Source: Eubacteriales bacterium | GTDB lineage: Bacteria > Bacillota > Clostridia > Lachnospirales > Lachnospiraceae | Direction of reading: 5' to 3' | DNA length: 64,000 nt | Assembly (NCBI GenBank): GCA_030524745.1 | Contig: JAUNGC010000006.1 | Location: 1 to 64,000, forward strand | Shown: piece by piece, positions 43,573 to 52,747 of the stretch | Position numbering within the stretch: the first letter of the stretch is position 1 | How the letters are laid out: each line of letters begins with the position of its first letter | Made by a program: the position numbers and the translations under genes | Notes under the pieces: generated by a model | Seen by the model: only the letters and a program-made list of their open reading frames with translations | Databases searched by the model: none | Told to the model about the DNA's origin: nothing

Positions 43573-44508
43573 ATGGCAAAAGCAGTTTCTAAACCAAAGA
43601 AATCCAACCTTACCAAATATAACAGAGCGGGATACTTTTTCTGCGCGCCGTTTGTGATCGTTTTTCTGATTTTCAGCGTATACCCGGTTTTCAGGACGTT
43701 ATACCTGAGTTTTACGGATGCGAAAGTGACGACGCTGAATATGCATTTTAATGGGGTGGCGAACTATGTCCGGGTGTTCACGGACAAATATTTCTGGAAA
43801 GCGCTTCTGAATACGGTCAGGATCTGGGGCCTCAACATCGTCCTGCAGCTGGGTCTGGCATTTTTGCTGACGATCGTATTTTCGGATTTAAAGTATAAGA
43901 TCAAAGGACTGCCCGTGTTCCGTGCGGTTTACTACCTGCCGAACCTGATTGCGGCGACGAGTATTGCGTTTCTGTTCAGGACGCTGCTTGACTGGCGTTA
44001 CGGAACGTTTAATCAGATCATTGCAGGCCTGTATAAGCTGTTTGGAATGCAGTATAATCCGATCGACTGGCTGAACACCGCAAGCACGGCGGGCGTGGCG
44101 ATTTCCGTGATCCAGACATGGATGTGGTTCGGAAATTCCTTCATCATGCTGATGGCGGGCGTACAGGGTATTTCAAAGGATTACTATGAAGCGGCGGCAA
44201 TCGACGGCGCGGGAAGATGGACCCTGTTCGGAAAAATTACATTGCCGCTGTTAAAGCCGATCCTTCTGTATGTGGCGATCACCTCTCTGATCGGCGGTCT
44301 GCAGATGTTCGATCTGCCGTATCTGATGTCGGAAAAAACGTCGGCGGCTTACAGTTCGGTACAGACGGTTGTTATGTATCTTTATAAATTCGGCTTTGAA
44401 ACCGGCACCACACAGCTGGGATACGCTTCCGCAATTGCGTACGCGCTGTTCCTGATTATTCTGGTGGTTTCCATTGTGCAGCTGAAGCTGGTGAATAAGG
44501 AGGATTGA
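43573..44508 (+). CDS. ABC sugar importer permease (MalF/UgpA type)
   Basis: A 311-residue inner-membrane permease with six predicted helices. The EAA-type coupling motif is EAAAIDGAGRWTLFGKITLPLLKP (about 220), which contacts the ATPase. It begins MAKAVSKPKKSN with GGGGGAA upstream, so 43573 is chosen over an earlier in-frame ATG at 43528. It forms the transport channel with the next gene. No ATPase gene is in the cluster; a shared MsmX-type ATPase elsewhere is expected. Confidence 0.93.
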   Translation: MAKAVSKPKKSNLTKYNRAGYFFCAPFVIVFLIFSVYPVFRTLYLSFTDAKVTTLNMHFNGVANYVRVFTDKYFWKALLNTVRIWGLNIVLQLGLAFLLTIVFSDLKYKIKGLPVFRAVYYLPNLIAATSIAFLFRTLLDWRYGTFNQIIAGLYKLFGMQYNPIDWLNTASTAGVAISVIQTWMWFGNSFIMLMAGVQGISKDYYEAAAIDGAGRWTLFGKITLPLLKPILLYVAITSLIGGLQMFDLPYLMSEKTSAAYSSVQTVVMYLYKFGFETGTTQLGYASAIAYALFLIILVVSIVQLKLVNKED

Positions 44509-44512
44509 GCAT

Positions 44513-45346
44513 ATGACTATCGGTTATAAAATTAAAAAAGCGATCATATACATATGCATGATTGTTCTGGCATTGGCCTGTCTGCTTCCGTTTCTGCTGA
44601 TGATGGTCAACGCGACGCGAAGCGGTTCGGAAATCGTGACTTCCTTTACGCTGATCCCGTCCACGCATCTGAAGGAAAACTGGGAAACCGTATTTTCCTT
44701 TTTCAATCTGTTTAAGGGCATGTGGAACAGCCTGGTGGTGGCGGTGCCGGCGACGCTGTTGGGCGCTTATTTCTCCGCGCTGACGGCATACGGCCTTGCC
44801 ATGTATAAATTCAAAGGCAATAAGCTGCTGTTCATGGTCATCCTGATCTTCATGATGATCCCCGGACAGCTGAGCCTGATCGGTTTCTACAACTTATGTA
44901 CAAAGCTGAAACTGGTGAACTCCTATATTCCGCTGATCGTTCCGGCGATTGCGGCTCCGGGCACCGTATTTTTCCTAAGACAGTATGTTTTATCCGCACT
45001 GCCGCCGTCCCTGATTGAAGCGGCCAGAATTGACGGCGCGAAGGAACTGTATTCTTTCCACCGGATCGCGCTGCCGATCATGTCTCCCGGCATTGCGACC
45101 ATGGCGATCATGGGCTTCATCGGAAACTGGAACAATTACCTGCTTCCGATGATTATCCTGAACAAAAACGAAAAGTTTACCCTGCCGGTTATGATGGCGA
45201 CGCTGAAAGCTTCTACGGATATCAACAGCAATCAGGGCGCAATTTATCTGGCGGTTGCGATTTCCGTCATTCCGATCCTGATCGTGTTCTGCTTCTGCTC
45301 GAAATACATTATCAGCAGTATTTCCGCAGGCAGCGTGAAAGGATGA
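44513..45346 (+). CDS. ABC sugar importer permease (MalG type)
   Basis: A 277-residue membrane protein with six helices and the EAA motif IEAARIDGAKELYSFHRIALP near residue 165. It is the second channel half for the importer. AAGGAGG is found 7 bases before the ATG, and only 4 bases separate it from the preceding permease. A terminator follows about 80 bases after its stop, closing the binding protein-permease-permease unit. Confidence 0.94.
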   Translation: MTIGYKIKKAIIYICMIVLALACLLPFLLMMVNATRSGSEIVTSFTLIPSTHLKENWETVFSFFNLFKGMWNSLVVAVPATLLGAYFSALTAYGLAMYKFKGNKLLFMVILIFMMIPGQLSLIGFYNLCTKLKLVNSYIPLIVPAIAAPGTVFFLRQYVLSALPPSLIEAARIDGAKELYSFHRIALPIMSPGIATMAIMGFIGNWNNYLLPMIILNKNEKFTLPVMMATLKASTDINSNQGAIYLAVAISVIPILIVFCFCSKYIISSISAGSVKG

Positions 45347-45427
45347 CAGGTATATGCGCGCCGGAAAGGATCCGGCGGCGTTGAACGGTTATGCGCAGCA
45401 GGGCAGACTGAAAAAATAAAGTATGAA

Positions 45428-45464
45428 GGGCTGTATCCATTTTCGGGTGCAGCCTCATTTTTTT
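45428..45464 (+). terminator. Terminator of the ABC importer operon
   Basis: GGGCTGTATCC (45428-45438) pairs with GGGTGCAGCCT (45445-45455), followed by CATTTTTTT. Confidence 0.8.
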
Positions 45465-45523
45465 GTTGTAAAAAAAGATGGATATAGTAAAATAAAAGAA
45501 GATATTTCAGGGGAGAGGAAACG

Positions 45524-47131
45524 ATGGCTGATTGGAAAAGAAATACTCTTTTTGTTTTTTTGTTGGTGGCGGGGCTGTATCTGACCGGATGCGGTGCGGC
45601 AGGACCGAATGCGGACAGTATAGAGCGGACAGAAACGGAAGAAACAGCGGCGGAAGATGAAATCACGCTGGACTGGTATGTGAACTATTCCTGGTATACC
45701 ACTGCCTGGGGCGGTAATGCGGTATCGGAGAAAATTACGGAGGAAACCGGAATTCGTATTCAGTTCATTTCGCCTGCAGGAAATGAGAGTAACAAACTCA
45801 ACGCCCTGATCGCTTCCGACTCTTTACCGGACATCATCACGCTGGGATGGTGGGAAACGCAGCTGGATGAGATGATTGAGAAGGATATGGTGTATGCGTT
45901 AAACGAACTGGCAAAACAGTATGATACCGGCTTTTTTGAGGTGGCGGATCCGATTGTATGCGACTGGTATCAAAAAGAGGACGGGAATTTATACTGTTAT
46001 CCGAATTCCACCTATACGCCAAAAGACTATGAGACGCACGACGACATCGGATCCAACCAGACTTTTCTGGTGAGAAAGGACATTTACGAGGCGATCGGAA
46101 GTCCCGATATGACGACGCCGGAAGGCTTTGCGGATGCGGTGCGCAAAGCGGCCGCAGCGTTTCCGGAAGTGGACGGGGAACCGCTGATCCCCATAGGCGC
46201 GCATATTTTTGACCAGACCGGCTGCGTATCCTTCGATCAGTATTTGCAGAATTTTCTGGCGGTTCCTTATGAAAAGGACGGAGAATATTATGACCGCTAT
46301 ACGGATCCGGACTATATTCGCTGGCTGAAGATGTTCCGCCAGCTGGGAGAAGAAGGATATCTGCGGGAGGACATCTTCATCGATCAGAGGACGCAGATGG
46401 AGGAAAAAATCACGCAGGGCCGCTATTTTTGCATGATCTATCAGAGGACGGATATAGAGGCGCAGCAGAAGACCCTGTATAAGAATACCCCGGAGCGGAT
46501 TTACATTGCGGTGGACGGCCCGAAAAATGCCGATGGAGACGATCATATGCTGCCCGGCGCGGGGCTGAACGGATGGACGGTGACGCTGATTTCCAAAAAC
46601 TGTAAAAGGCCGGACCGGGCACTTGAATTGTTCACCTATCTGATGAGTGAGCACGGACAGATGACGACTTATCTGGGCGTGGAAGGCGTGACCTATGATA
46701 TGGTCGACGGAAAACCGGTATTGAAAGAAGAAGTCAGGGAATTGCTGGATCAGGACAGAACGCAGTATGATCGATTATATGGCGGAGATAATGCGTACTG
46801 GATGTTTCAGAATAACGTGATGCAGAAGCAATGGGTGCCGAAGTACGAAGGTCCGTTAACGCAAATGGAGGAATGGACCTATCGGTATACGCATTATCTG
46901 GCGCAGTATGAAATCAAAATGGATTCCAATACGGAAGCCGGATATGCCTACAGCCAGATCCAGAGTTTGTGGAGTGAAACGCTGCCCCGGCTGCTCCTTG
47001 CGCCTTCGGAGGAGGAATTCGACCGGATTCTGGAAGAATTCGTGCGGGAACGCGGCCGGTTAGGATATGAGAAGGTGAAGGAAGAAAGCACCAGGCAGAT
47101 AATCGCAACCAAAAATAAGCTGGGACTGTAA
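45524..47131 (+). CDS. Second solute-binding lipoprotein, LplA-like
   Basis: A 535-residue lipoprotein: signal peptide with lipobox YLTGC, then a large family 1 binding fold (ITLDWYVNYSWYTTAWGG, SDSLPDIITLGWW, GLNGWTVTLISKNCKRP) of the LplA/YtcQ type. GGGGAGAGG precedes the ATG. It has no permease genes of its own and is followed at once by a YesM-type kinase and YesN-type regulator. It may therefore present the ligand to the kinase instead of, or besides, the importer. The ligand is unknown. Confidence 0.87.
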   Translation: MADWKRNTLFVFLLVAGLYLTGCGAAGPNADSIERTETEETAAEDEITLDWYVNYSWYTTAWGGNAVSEKITEETGIRIQFISPAGNESNKLNALIASDSLPDIITLGWWETQLDEMIEKDMVYALNELAKQYDTGFFEVADPIVCDWYQKEDGNLYCYPNSTYTPKDYETHDDIGSNQTFLVRKDIYEAIGSPDMTTPEGFADAVRKAAAAFPEVDGEPLIPIGAHIFDQTGCVSFDQYLQNFLAVPYEKDGEYYDRYTDPDYIRWLKMFRQLGEEGYLREDIFIDQRTQMEEKITQGRYFCMIYQRTDIEAQQKTLYKNTPERIYIAVDGPKNADGDDHMLPGAGLNGWTVTLISKNCKRPDRALELFTYLMSEHGQMTTYLGVEGVTYDMVDGKPVLKEEVRELLDQDRTQYDRLYGGDNAYWMFQNNVMQKQWVPKYEGPLTQMEEWTYRYTHYLAQYEIKMDSNTEAGYAYSQIQSLWSETLPRLLLAPSEEEFDRILEEFVRERGRLGYEKVKEESTRQIIATKNKLGL

Positions 47132-47142
47132 AGGGAGAAGGA

Positions 47143-49020
47143 ATGAAACGAATTTCCGCGTGGTATCGGAGTTTAAAGTTGAATACGAAATTCACGATTC
47201 TTATTATCCTGCTGGTTTACCTTCCTGTCATCGCTTTTTCCACAGCGCTTTTTCAGAACATGCGCAACCGTCTGCTTCGGGAAAAAAGCAGCAGCGCAGC
47301 TTACGGACTGGAAGAGGATTACGGGCAGATTTTGCAAAATGTGGATTCTATCACGATGTCTACGCAGTTTTTTGTCAGCGATCAAAAATTGCAGAAGTAT
47401 CTGACAAATGTCAGTTTGCAGATACCCATGGATACGGAAGAACTGCGGGAATTTTATAAAGAAGATATCGCGTCCCTGGAAAGACTGGTGAACAACAATC
47501 CTTATTTGTATCAGATCCGGGTATATGTGCCCAGCGATACCATGCAGGAAATGATGCCGATTCTGTACCGGCAAAGCAGAATGGAACGGCTTTCCTGGGC
47601 GCAGGAGGATCCGGAAAACTGGGCAGGATGGCATTTTAATTATACGGATACGATTTTTGATTCTTTTGTCATGGACCAGAACCGGAAAATCATGTCCTAT
47701 GTGACGGAGATGGAAAGTTTTGAAAGCGGGAAACTCGGAATTCTTGAAGTGGCCATGTACATGGAAACCATGTTTCCGCACCTTTATACCGGAACGCAGG
47801 AGGAATGGAACTGCTTTGTGGACGGGCAGGGAAACGTTCATCTGGGCAATATGGATACGCCCGGGAGGCGTACGCAGGCAGAAGCGGTACTGGCCAGAAT
47901 CGAACAGGACAGAGAGGGAGAGAATACACGGCTTTTTGGCGGCAGAGAAGCGGCAGGAGAATCGGATACGGCAGAAAAGATTTATCAGATGAAGCTGGAT
48001 GGGGAGTCCCTGATTGTAGGATATCTTCCGGTAAAGGAACTGGACGGAACGTGGATCAGGGTGAGCAATATGGAAGCAAGCCTGAGTGAAGTCCGCAGGC
48101 AGCAGTATCTTTTTACCCTGGTGATCGCATGTATTATGGCGATTCTGGCATGGTTTGTGAATCGTGTGGTAAAAGGAGTTTTAAAGGAGTTTTACGGCAT
48201 TTTGTTTTCCATCCGGCAGGTGCAGAAGGGCGATCTGGACGTGGTGATAGAAACCCGCGGATCCGATGAAATGGAGGAACTGGGGACTCAGATCAATAAA
48301 ATGCTGGAACGGATCCGGCAGCTGATGAAGGATAACCTGCAGAGGGAGTTGCTGGCTAAAAATGCGGAAATAAAGGCGCTGCAAAATCAGATTAACGCCC
48401 ATTTTATCTATAATGTTCTGGAATCAATTAAAATGATGGCTGAAATCGATGAGGAATATGAAATTTCCGACGCCGTCACTCGTCTGGGGCGGCTGTTGCG
48501 TTATAGCATGCGTTGGACTTCCGGCAATGTCACGGTGCGGGAAGAACTGGAATATATCAGAAACTATCTGGCGCTGATCAACCTGCGCTTTGATTATGAA
48601 ATCTATTTGTCGGAGAACCTGTCGGAGGCTGTGCTGGATCAGGAGATTCCTAAAATGTCCCTTCAGCCGATTGTGGAAAATTCCGTTTATCATGGAATTG
48701 AACAGATGGCAGAGGATACAAACATTTATATGAAAGGAATGTTTGAGGACGGAGACTGTATCATAGAGATTACTGACGCAGGTAACGGCATGAGCGAGGA
48801 GACGCTGGAAAAACTCAGGCGCAAAATCGCAGGCGGAGTGGATACCTCGGAGGAAAAGGGGCATGGAATCGGTCTGAAAAACGTACAGGACAGAATCCGC
48901 ATGAGTTTCGGGGAGGGTTATGGACTGGAAATCGCCTCCCGCCAGGGATGTTATACAAAGGTAAGAGTGAGAATTCCGGAAAGGGTAAGAAATGCAGACA
49001 GTATTGATCGTAGAGGATGA
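47143..49020 (+). CDS. YesM-type sensor histidine kinase
   Basis: A 625-residue membrane kinase. Two membrane helices (about 17-40 and 322-343) enclose an extracytoplasmic sensor of some 280 residues. A HAMP domain (about 345-395) and a short coiled coil follow. The His_kinase module has its His in QNQINAHFIYNVLESIK, and the HATPase has EITDAGNGM and HGIGLKNVQDRI. It begins 11 bases after the lipoprotein and overlaps the regulator gene by 29 bases. Kinases of this group sense extracellular sugars via binding proteins. Confidence 0.92.
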   Translation: MKRISAWYRSLKLNTKFTILIILLVYLPVIAFSTALFQNMRNRLLREKSSSAAYGLEEDYGQILQNVDSITMSTQFFVSDQKLQKYLTNVSLQIPMDTEELREFYKEDIASLERLVNNNPYLYQIRVYVPSDTMQEMMPILYRQSRMERLSWAQEDPENWAGWHFNYTDTIFDSFVMDQNRKIMSYVTEMESFESGKLGILEVAMYMETMFPHLYTGTQEEWNCFVDGQGNVHLGNMDTPGRRTQAEAVLARIEQDREGENTRLFGGREAAGESDTAEKIYQMKLDGESLIVGYLPVKELDGTWIRVSNMEASLSEVRRQQYLFTLVIACIMAILAWFVNRVVKGVLKEFYGILFSIRQVQKGDLDVVIETRGSDEMEELGTQINKMLERIRQLMKDNLQRELLAKNAEIKALQNQINAHFIYNVLESIKMMAEIDEEYEISDAVTRLGRLLRYSMRWTSGNVTVREELEYIRNYLALINLRFDYEIYLSENLSEAVLDQEIPKMSLQPIVENSVYHGIEQMAEDTNIYMKGMFEDGDCIIEITDAGNGMSEETLEKLRRKIAGGVDTSEEKGHGIGLKNVQDRIRMSFGEGYGLEIASRQGCYTKVRVRIPERVRNADSIDRRG

Positions 49021-50479
49021 GAAAATGATCCGGCAGGGAATCCGCGCGATGATTCAGCGCAGCGGCGTGCCTGTGGAAACCATCATTGAGTGCAATAATG
49101 GGCAGATGGCGCTGGATGTGTTGGCAAGCCAGAAGGTGGATGTGATGTTTACCGACATCAGAATGCCGAAAATGGATGGGATTGAACTGGTAAGAGAAAT
49201 GCAACAGCTTCCGGAGCGGCCGCTTACGGTGGTCATCAGCGGATACGATGATTTTTCCTATGCGGTGGAAATGCTGCGAAACGGCGTGAGGGAGTATCTG
49301 CTGAAGCCTGTGGACCGCGATAAAATGCGGGAAGTGCTTGAGAGCATGGAGCAGGAACTGGAAAAAAAGCGGGAAGAAGAATCGCATCTCCGGAGGCTGG
49401 GCTGCCGCCAGATGAAACAGGTGATGCTGGCGGAAACGATGACCGAATGGGAACTGGAGAGCCTTTCCGGGCGTCTGGACAATCATCTTTTGTATCCCTC
49501 TTATTATGTCTGCTGCCTGGAAAAGGGGAGTGTGAAGGCGGAAGAAAGGGACGCATACTTTTTTCTGGAGGAAGTGGGAGAAGGCGCCGCTTATGTGGTG
49601 AGCGAAGAAAACTGTGGATTTTTGCTGAAAAATGAACTGCGGGATTCTTATGTGGGCGTGAGCCTGCCGCATCACGGAACCGGCGAACTGCGCCGCGCCT
49701 GGCTGGAAGCGTCAAGAGCCAGAAAGCATGCCTTTTGCCGGTGTCAGCACGTGAGCCATTATGAAGAAACGGAGGAAATACAACAAGCTGAAGCCGGGAA
49801 CCTGCAGAACGGCGAGAAGGAAGAACTTTTGCAGGACGGGACGATTCTGAAAGTAGTGCAGATGATCGGTACGGATAAAATTAAAGAGGCGCTGCGGCTC
49901 GTGGAACAGTTTCTGGGCAGGATCAGAAGGGGGAGTTACACAACGGAGGAACTGGAACATTATATGGAAGTGCTGATTCCGGGAATTCAGAAAACTTATC
50001 AGAACGCGCTGGAGGAAAAAAAGGAAGATCTGGAGCGGTTTAGCCGGTTTTATGAACTTCCCAGCGTGGAAGTTCTGATGGAAGAACTGACCGGCTGGAT
50101 GATCGCTTTTCATGAGAAAATCGATACCCGTTTTGAAGACTATCGCAATAAGCAGAAAATGGAACAGGCGATCGCATATATCCGGAAGAACTATAGCAGC
50201 GATCTGAATATGGCGGTGGTATCCAATTATGTTTCGATGAATTATTCCCTGTTCTCCTATGCGTTCAAGCAGTATACCGGAAAAAATTTTGTGAATTATT
50301 TAAAAGACCTGCGAATGGAAGAGGCGAAGCGTCTGCTGGCGCAGACACAGCTTCGGGTGGTGGAAATCAGCCAGCAGGTAGGATATGAAAACGAGAAACA
50401 TTTCATGAAAATCTTTAAGAGCGTCTGCGGGGTTTCCCCCACAGAATACCGCAAGAACATGGAGTTTACGAAGCATTAG
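48992..50479 (+). CDS. YesN-type response regulator with AraC DNA-binding domain
   Basis: A 495-residue regulator. The receiver domain (1-120) has EDE, the phospho-acceptor Asp in MFTDIRMPKMDG and Lys in LLKPVD. A helical middle region of about 250 residues follows. The C-terminal AraC/XylS domain (about 390-495) has two helix-turn-helix motifs (MAVVSNYVSMNYSLFSYAF, VVEISQQVGYENEKHFMKI). It overlaps the kinase gene by 29 bases. It probably activates the GH94/GH30 and ABC genes of this locus. Confidence 0.93.
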   Translation: MQTVLIVEDEKMIRQGIRAMIQRSGVPVETIIECNNGQMALDVLASQKVDVMFTDIRMPKMDGIELVREMQQLPERPLTVVISGYDDFSYAVEMLRNGVREYLLKPVDRDKMREVLESMEQELEKKREEESHLRRLGCRQMKQVMLAETMTEWELESLSGRLDNHLLYPSYYVCCLEKGSVKAEERDAYFFLEEVGEGAAYVVSEENCGFLLKNELRDSYVGVSLPHHGTGELRRAWLEASRARKHAFCRCQHVSHYEETEEIQQAEAGNLQNGEKEELLQDGTILKVVQMIGTDKIKEALRLVEQFLGRIRRGSYTTEELEHYMEVLIPGIQKTYQNALEEKKEDLERFSRFYELPSVEVLMEELTGWMIAFHEKIDTRFEDYRNKQKMEQAIAYIRKNYSSDLNMAVVSNYVSMNYSLFSYAFKQYTGKNFVNYLKDLRMEEAKRLLAQTQLRVVEISQQVGYENEKHFMKIFKSVCGVSPTEYRKNMEFTKH

Positions 50480-50501
50480 CTTTGTAAACTCCATATTTTT
50501 A
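50462..50501 (+). terminator. Terminator of the YesM/YesN operon
   Basis: GGAGTTTACGAAGC (50462-50475) pairs with GCTTTGTAAACTCC (50480-50493), with ATATTTTT after it. The regulator stop codon lies in the loop, and the stem encodes its last residues. Confidence 0.8.
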
Positions 50502-50512
50502 CCGGCCCTTTA

Positions 50513-52369
50513 TCAGGGGAAAAGATCCTCCAATTCATCGGAAGCGGTCACGGGAACGATCCGGCTGTTCGTGGTGACGACAATTTCATAGGGCTTTGTA
50601 TGAAGCCTGTTGTAATTTTTCAGATAGTTTTGCAGGCGGTTTTCGATGTCGGCGGCCTGACGCTCGTTTTCATACCGGGTCAGAAGCAGAAATTCTCCGC
50701 CGCCCTGATGGGAAATGCAGTCCTGCTCTGAGACGGCGCTTTTCAATGCATGTCCGGCCACGCAGATTGCAAAATCCCGTTCCACGCGTCCGTAGAGGCT
50801 GATGATCTCCGCATTGTTCGTGAGGAAAAGCTGCATGGCCAGAATTTGTCCGTTTTCTGCCGCAGCCTGATTGATCAGGGGGCGGGATGCCTGACGGAAT
50901 CCCTGGCGGTTGGGCAGATTGGTCAGATCGTCTCTGCCATAGACGCCTTCCAGCCGGTTTACAAGCAGATCGGTCTGCTGGCAGTCATGGATATGCTTCA
51001 GCAACGTATTGATATTGCGCAAAAAGGTGAGCAGATCAAAACGGGCTGAAATTCTGTTGTTGCGAAAAGAAAATGCGGCATAGCCAAAAGCCCGGCTACT
51101 AAAAAATAAAGGAGCATAAATGCTGCAGTAATTTGTCTTTGCATACAGAAAATCGGGCAGCGTGTTCTTTTTGGTAAAGCTGCATCCCGGCATTCGATTT
51201 TCGTTCTGCCAGGCAAAGGGCATCAGCAGAGTGTCCGTATCTTCATAGTCGTCCGGCAGTGAGGTGATCTGACGGATGTGACCGGACATATGGTTCCAGT
51301 CCGGATAAAGACAGATATAAAAGCCCGTACAATCCTCGATTTCCCGGACATAATTCTCCAGCAGATCCATGCCCTCTTCCAGGTCGGTAATGCTGTGAAG
51401 CTCTGTTGACAGTTTGATATCTTCCAGCATGGAATTTTCCTGCCGCCGCAGGCTGTGCATCAGCATATTTTTGAAGGAAAGGGAATAGCGTTTGACATTT
51501 TGATTCTGCATACAACAGGAGCCGCGGTAAATCGGATCGGCTTCCACTCTTGTGAAAGCGGGGAGCGGCATTTTTTTTAAGGATGCGTCCAGAATCAGAT
51601 CAAAGGCTTTTACGCCCACTTCATGCAGCGGAAAAGAGACGGTGGTCAGGTCGGGCAGAGTGGTCCGGCCGATTTCCAGATCGTCAAAGCCGGTAACGCA
51701 GACATCTTCCGGGATACGCAGCCCCTTCTCGAAAAGGAGTTCCATGAGAATCACGGCCATCCGGTCGTTATAACAGATAATGGCGTCCGGAACCTGTCCG
51801 TCCTGCAGCAGAAATTCAAGACCCGCAGCGATGGAACTGCGGTCATAGCTGCAGTCGCAGGTGTCGTGGCCGGAACAGATCATGTCGTGATCCGCCAGGA
51901 CCTGCTGATATAAGACGCGCCGGTGATCCGAAAAATAAGTCTCCAGTTCGTTGCCCAGATAACAGATCCGTTTGCAATGATGGGTTTCAATCAAATGCGT
52001 GGTCAGTTTTGTGACGCAGCAGTCGTTGTCCAGCATCAGAAAGGGAAAATGCTGGTCCGACTGCGCGATTTCCAGAACGGGACAGGTGCATTCGGCTTTC
52101 AGCGTTTCCGCAATCTGGGCGCGTAAATCCTGCTGCAGGTAGGTTTCCGAAGCGAATATGACGCCGGAAAACTGGCTGAAATTAGGAATGCGCAGGATAC
52201 TGTGCTCACCCTGTGCATAAAAGCCCAGATCCTCTCCGTCTGTGGAGGTGAAAATTTCAGTGGTATAACCGTATTCCACGGCGCGGTCTGTAACGCCCTG
52301 GCAAAGGTTGCGCTGATATTCTCCAAAAATATGAGAAATAAAAATACCGATTTTTTTCGTATGATACAT
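50513..52369 (-). CDS. LacI-type sugar sensor fused to a degenerate GGDEF domain
   Basis: A 618-residue cytosolic protein. Residues 1-285 form a periplasmic-binding-protein-like fold of the LacI/GalR type (IGIFISHIFGEYQRNLCQGV, DAIICYNDRMAVILMELL, VCVTGFDDLEIGRTTLP) but the LacI DNA-binding headpiece is absent. A middle helical/GAF-like region (about 300-455) and a C-terminal GGDEF-type domain (about 460-610, YGRDDLTNLPNRQGF) follow. The signature reads QGGGEF, with Gly where Asp/Glu is needed, so cyclase activity is doubtful. GGGGGAAA precedes the start. It is convergent with the YesN gene and probably senses a sugar of this locus. Confidence 0.82.
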   Translation of the reverse strand: MYHTKKIGIFISHIFGEYQRNLCQGVTDRAVEYGYTTEIFTSTDGEDLGFYAQGEHSILRIPNFSQFSGVIFASETYLQQDLRAQIAETLKAECTCPVLEIAQSDQHFPFLMLDNDCCVTKLTTHLIETHHCKRICYLGNELETYFSDHRRVLYQQVLADHDMICSGHDTCDCSYDRSSIAAGLEFLLQDGQVPDAIICYNDRMAVILMELLFEKGLRIPEDVCVTGFDDLEIGRTTLPDLTTVSFPLHEVGVKAFDLILDASLKKMPLPAFTRVEADPIYRGSCCMQNQNVKRYSLSFKNMLMHSLRRQENSMLEDIKLSTELHSITDLEEGMDLLENYVREIEDCTGFYICLYPDWNHMSGHIRQITSLPDDYEDTDTLLMPFAWQNENRMPGCSFTKKNTLPDFLYAKTNYCSIYAPLFFSSRAFGYAAFSFRNNRISARFDLLTFLRNINTLLKHIHDCQQTDLLVNRLEGVYGRDDLTNLPNRQGFRQASRPLINQAAAENGQILAMQLFLTNNAEIISLYGRVERDFAICVAGHALKSAVSEQDCISHQGGGEFLLLTRYENERQAADIENRLQNYLKNYNRLHTKPYEIVVTTNSRIVPVTASDELEDLFP

Positions 52370-52474
52370 AAATTTCCCCCGATTTTACTCTCAGCGCCTT
52401 TCCTTCTTCCTTTCTATCCCCCATTTTTGGGCGGCGTATCCGGCAGGCGGCTGAAAAACGCGTTTATTATTTTT

Positions 52475-52480
52475 ATTATA
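52475..52480 (-). promoter_or_regulatory. Promoter of the sensor-GGDEF gene
   Basis: Minus strand TATAAT (52480-52475) with TGT as extended -10, about 105 bases upstream of the start codon. The 378-base gap 52370-52747 also has a possible plus-strand promoter for the next gene (TTGCCA 52595-52600, GATAAA 52617-52622) with a small palindrome AACTTGCCAAGTT over its -35. Confidence 0.5.
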
Positions 52481-52747
52481 ACATACTTTGGACAGGAAGA
52501 CACCGGTCTGAAAGGAAAAAGTGCAGCCGGATGCAACAGCATAGAAACCGCTGCGAGCGTGAAACGCAAAACTGCCGCGAGTGCGAAAAGTAACTTGCCA
52601 AGTTCTCAGGTTACATGATAAACTAAAAGGCGCATAAGCCTGCAGGGTGTCAGGCGGGAGACCGGTAGATATTTGATATTTTCCGGCGTTTACCCGTATG
52701 AAACGCAGGTGAAAAAGAAACACTGTGTATACGGGAGGAGAAGGAGA

